A stretch of 64,000 bases of DNA, taken from NCBI RefSeq assembly GCF_013816785.1, contig NZ_JACDDV010000001.1, positions 62,001 to 126,000 of the forward strand, given 5' to 3'. Below the pieces are notes generated by a model. That model was not told where the DNA came from and made no database searches. It worked only from the letters and a program-made list of their open reading frames with translations. The translations under genes and the position numbers were made by a program. How positions within the stretch are numbered: position 1 is the first letter of the stretch; every line of letters begins with the position of its first letter. Source of the DNA: Sphingomonas sp. (GTDB lineage Bacteria > Pseudomonadota > Alphaproteobacteria > Sphingomonadales > Sphingomonadaceae). This document shows positions 63,798-64,000 of the stretch, in pieces.

Positions 63798-64000
63798 ATG
63801 ATCGATCGCACCGCGCTCCGCCTTGCCTATCGCCCCGACGAGAATGACCTGGTGTCAGAGCGACTGAAGCAGGCGAAGCTGGCTGCCGGACAGCAGGGCG
63901 AAGCGAGCGCCATCGCCCGCTCGCTGGTAAAAGCGGTGCGCGGGCACAAGGCCGCTGGCCTCGACGCCTTCCTCCAAGCCTATGATCTTGGTTCGGACGA
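63798..64000 (+). CDS. putA: bifunctional proline dehydrogenase PutA, N-terminal fragment
   Basis: Only the first 67 codons are inside the window; the gene continues beyond base 64000. The visible part (RLAYRPDENDLVSERLKQAK, ARSLVKAVRGHKAAGLDAFL, QAYDLGSDE) resembles the helical arm of PutA, which oxidises proline to glutamate. There is no ribbon-helix-helix DNA-binding domain before it, so it would be a non-repressor PutA. A GGAAAGAGC site precedes the ATG. The call rests on a short stretch. Confidence 0.7.
   Translation, partial: MIDRTALRLAYRPDENDLVSERLKQAKLAAGQQGEASAIARSLVKAVRGHKAAGLDAFLQAYDLGSD

Overview
The window looks like a chromosomal segment of an alphaproteobacterium of the Sphingomonadales (Sphingomonas or a close relative). 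The reasons are its high GC, the ChpT and DivL homologues of the CtrA cell-cycle phosphorelay, large paralogous TonB-dependent receptors paired with 2OG-Fe(II) oxygenases, and alphaproteobacterial gene orders such as ffh-rpsP-rimM-trmD-rplS and divL-tsaE-amgK-murU-addB-addA-trxA. Genes are tightly packed, with many 1-8 nt overlaps. I found no insertion sequence, prophage, CRISPR array or tRNA gene. Genus-level identity is inference.

Layout. 0.1-6.0 kb: chpT followed by a chemotaxis cluster cheA-cheW-cheY-cheB-cheR, without receptor or flagellar genes. 6.0-7.8 kb: an AmpD-type amidase, the RNase P RNA gene rnpB with a palindromic repeat behind it, and a J-domain protein. 7.8-8.7 kb: a thioesterase and SufE. 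8.7-11.8 kb: a phage-shock operon (pspA-pspB-pspC plus two small PspB-like membrane proteins) divergent from pspF, with a good sigma-54 promoter before pspA. 11.9-13.8 kb: a TPR protein, a PuuD-like membrane domain and iron superoxide dismutase. 13.8-19.1 kb: an overlapping minus-strand operon dapF-mtaB-ftsY-yciB-ABC ATPase-ABC permease. 19.1-25.1 kb: a DUF924 protein, then ffh-rpsP-rimM and, after a convergent thioredoxin-reductase-like gene and a small membrane protein, trmD-rplS. 25.2-34.5 kb: an M28 membrane peptidase, asd, two GFA proteins flanking a lipoprotein, an alpha/beta hydrolase, an ACE-like M2 peptidase lipoprotein, a small membrane protein, a peroxiredoxin and YqgE. 34.5-36.8 kb: a sulfotransferase and an ECF41-type sigma factor operon with its own predicted promoter. 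37.0-38.4 kb: ahcY.

38.4-47.9 kb is the most accessory-looking part. It holds two tandem modules, each a TonB-dependent receptor, a GC-rich hairpin, then a TPR/Sel1-2OG-Fe(II) oxygenase. It lies between ahcY and divL, which from general knowledge are often neighbours in alphaproteobacteria. 48.1-59.6 kb: divL (phosphoacceptor His replaced by Tyr), tsaE, amgK, murU, addB, a small membrane protein on the opposite strand, addA and trxA. 59.6-64.0 kb: secA with a structured leader, an acyltransferase, and the start of putA cut by the window end.

Functional themes: ChpT and DivL belong to the CckA-ChpT-CtrA relay, and a CtrA-box-like site lies before cheA. AmpD-like amidase, AmgK and MurU belong to peptidoglycan recycling. 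Ffh, FtsY and SecA are protein-targeting parts. The psp operon, ECF41, SodB, peroxiredoxin and AhpD-like protein point to envelope and oxidative stress responses.
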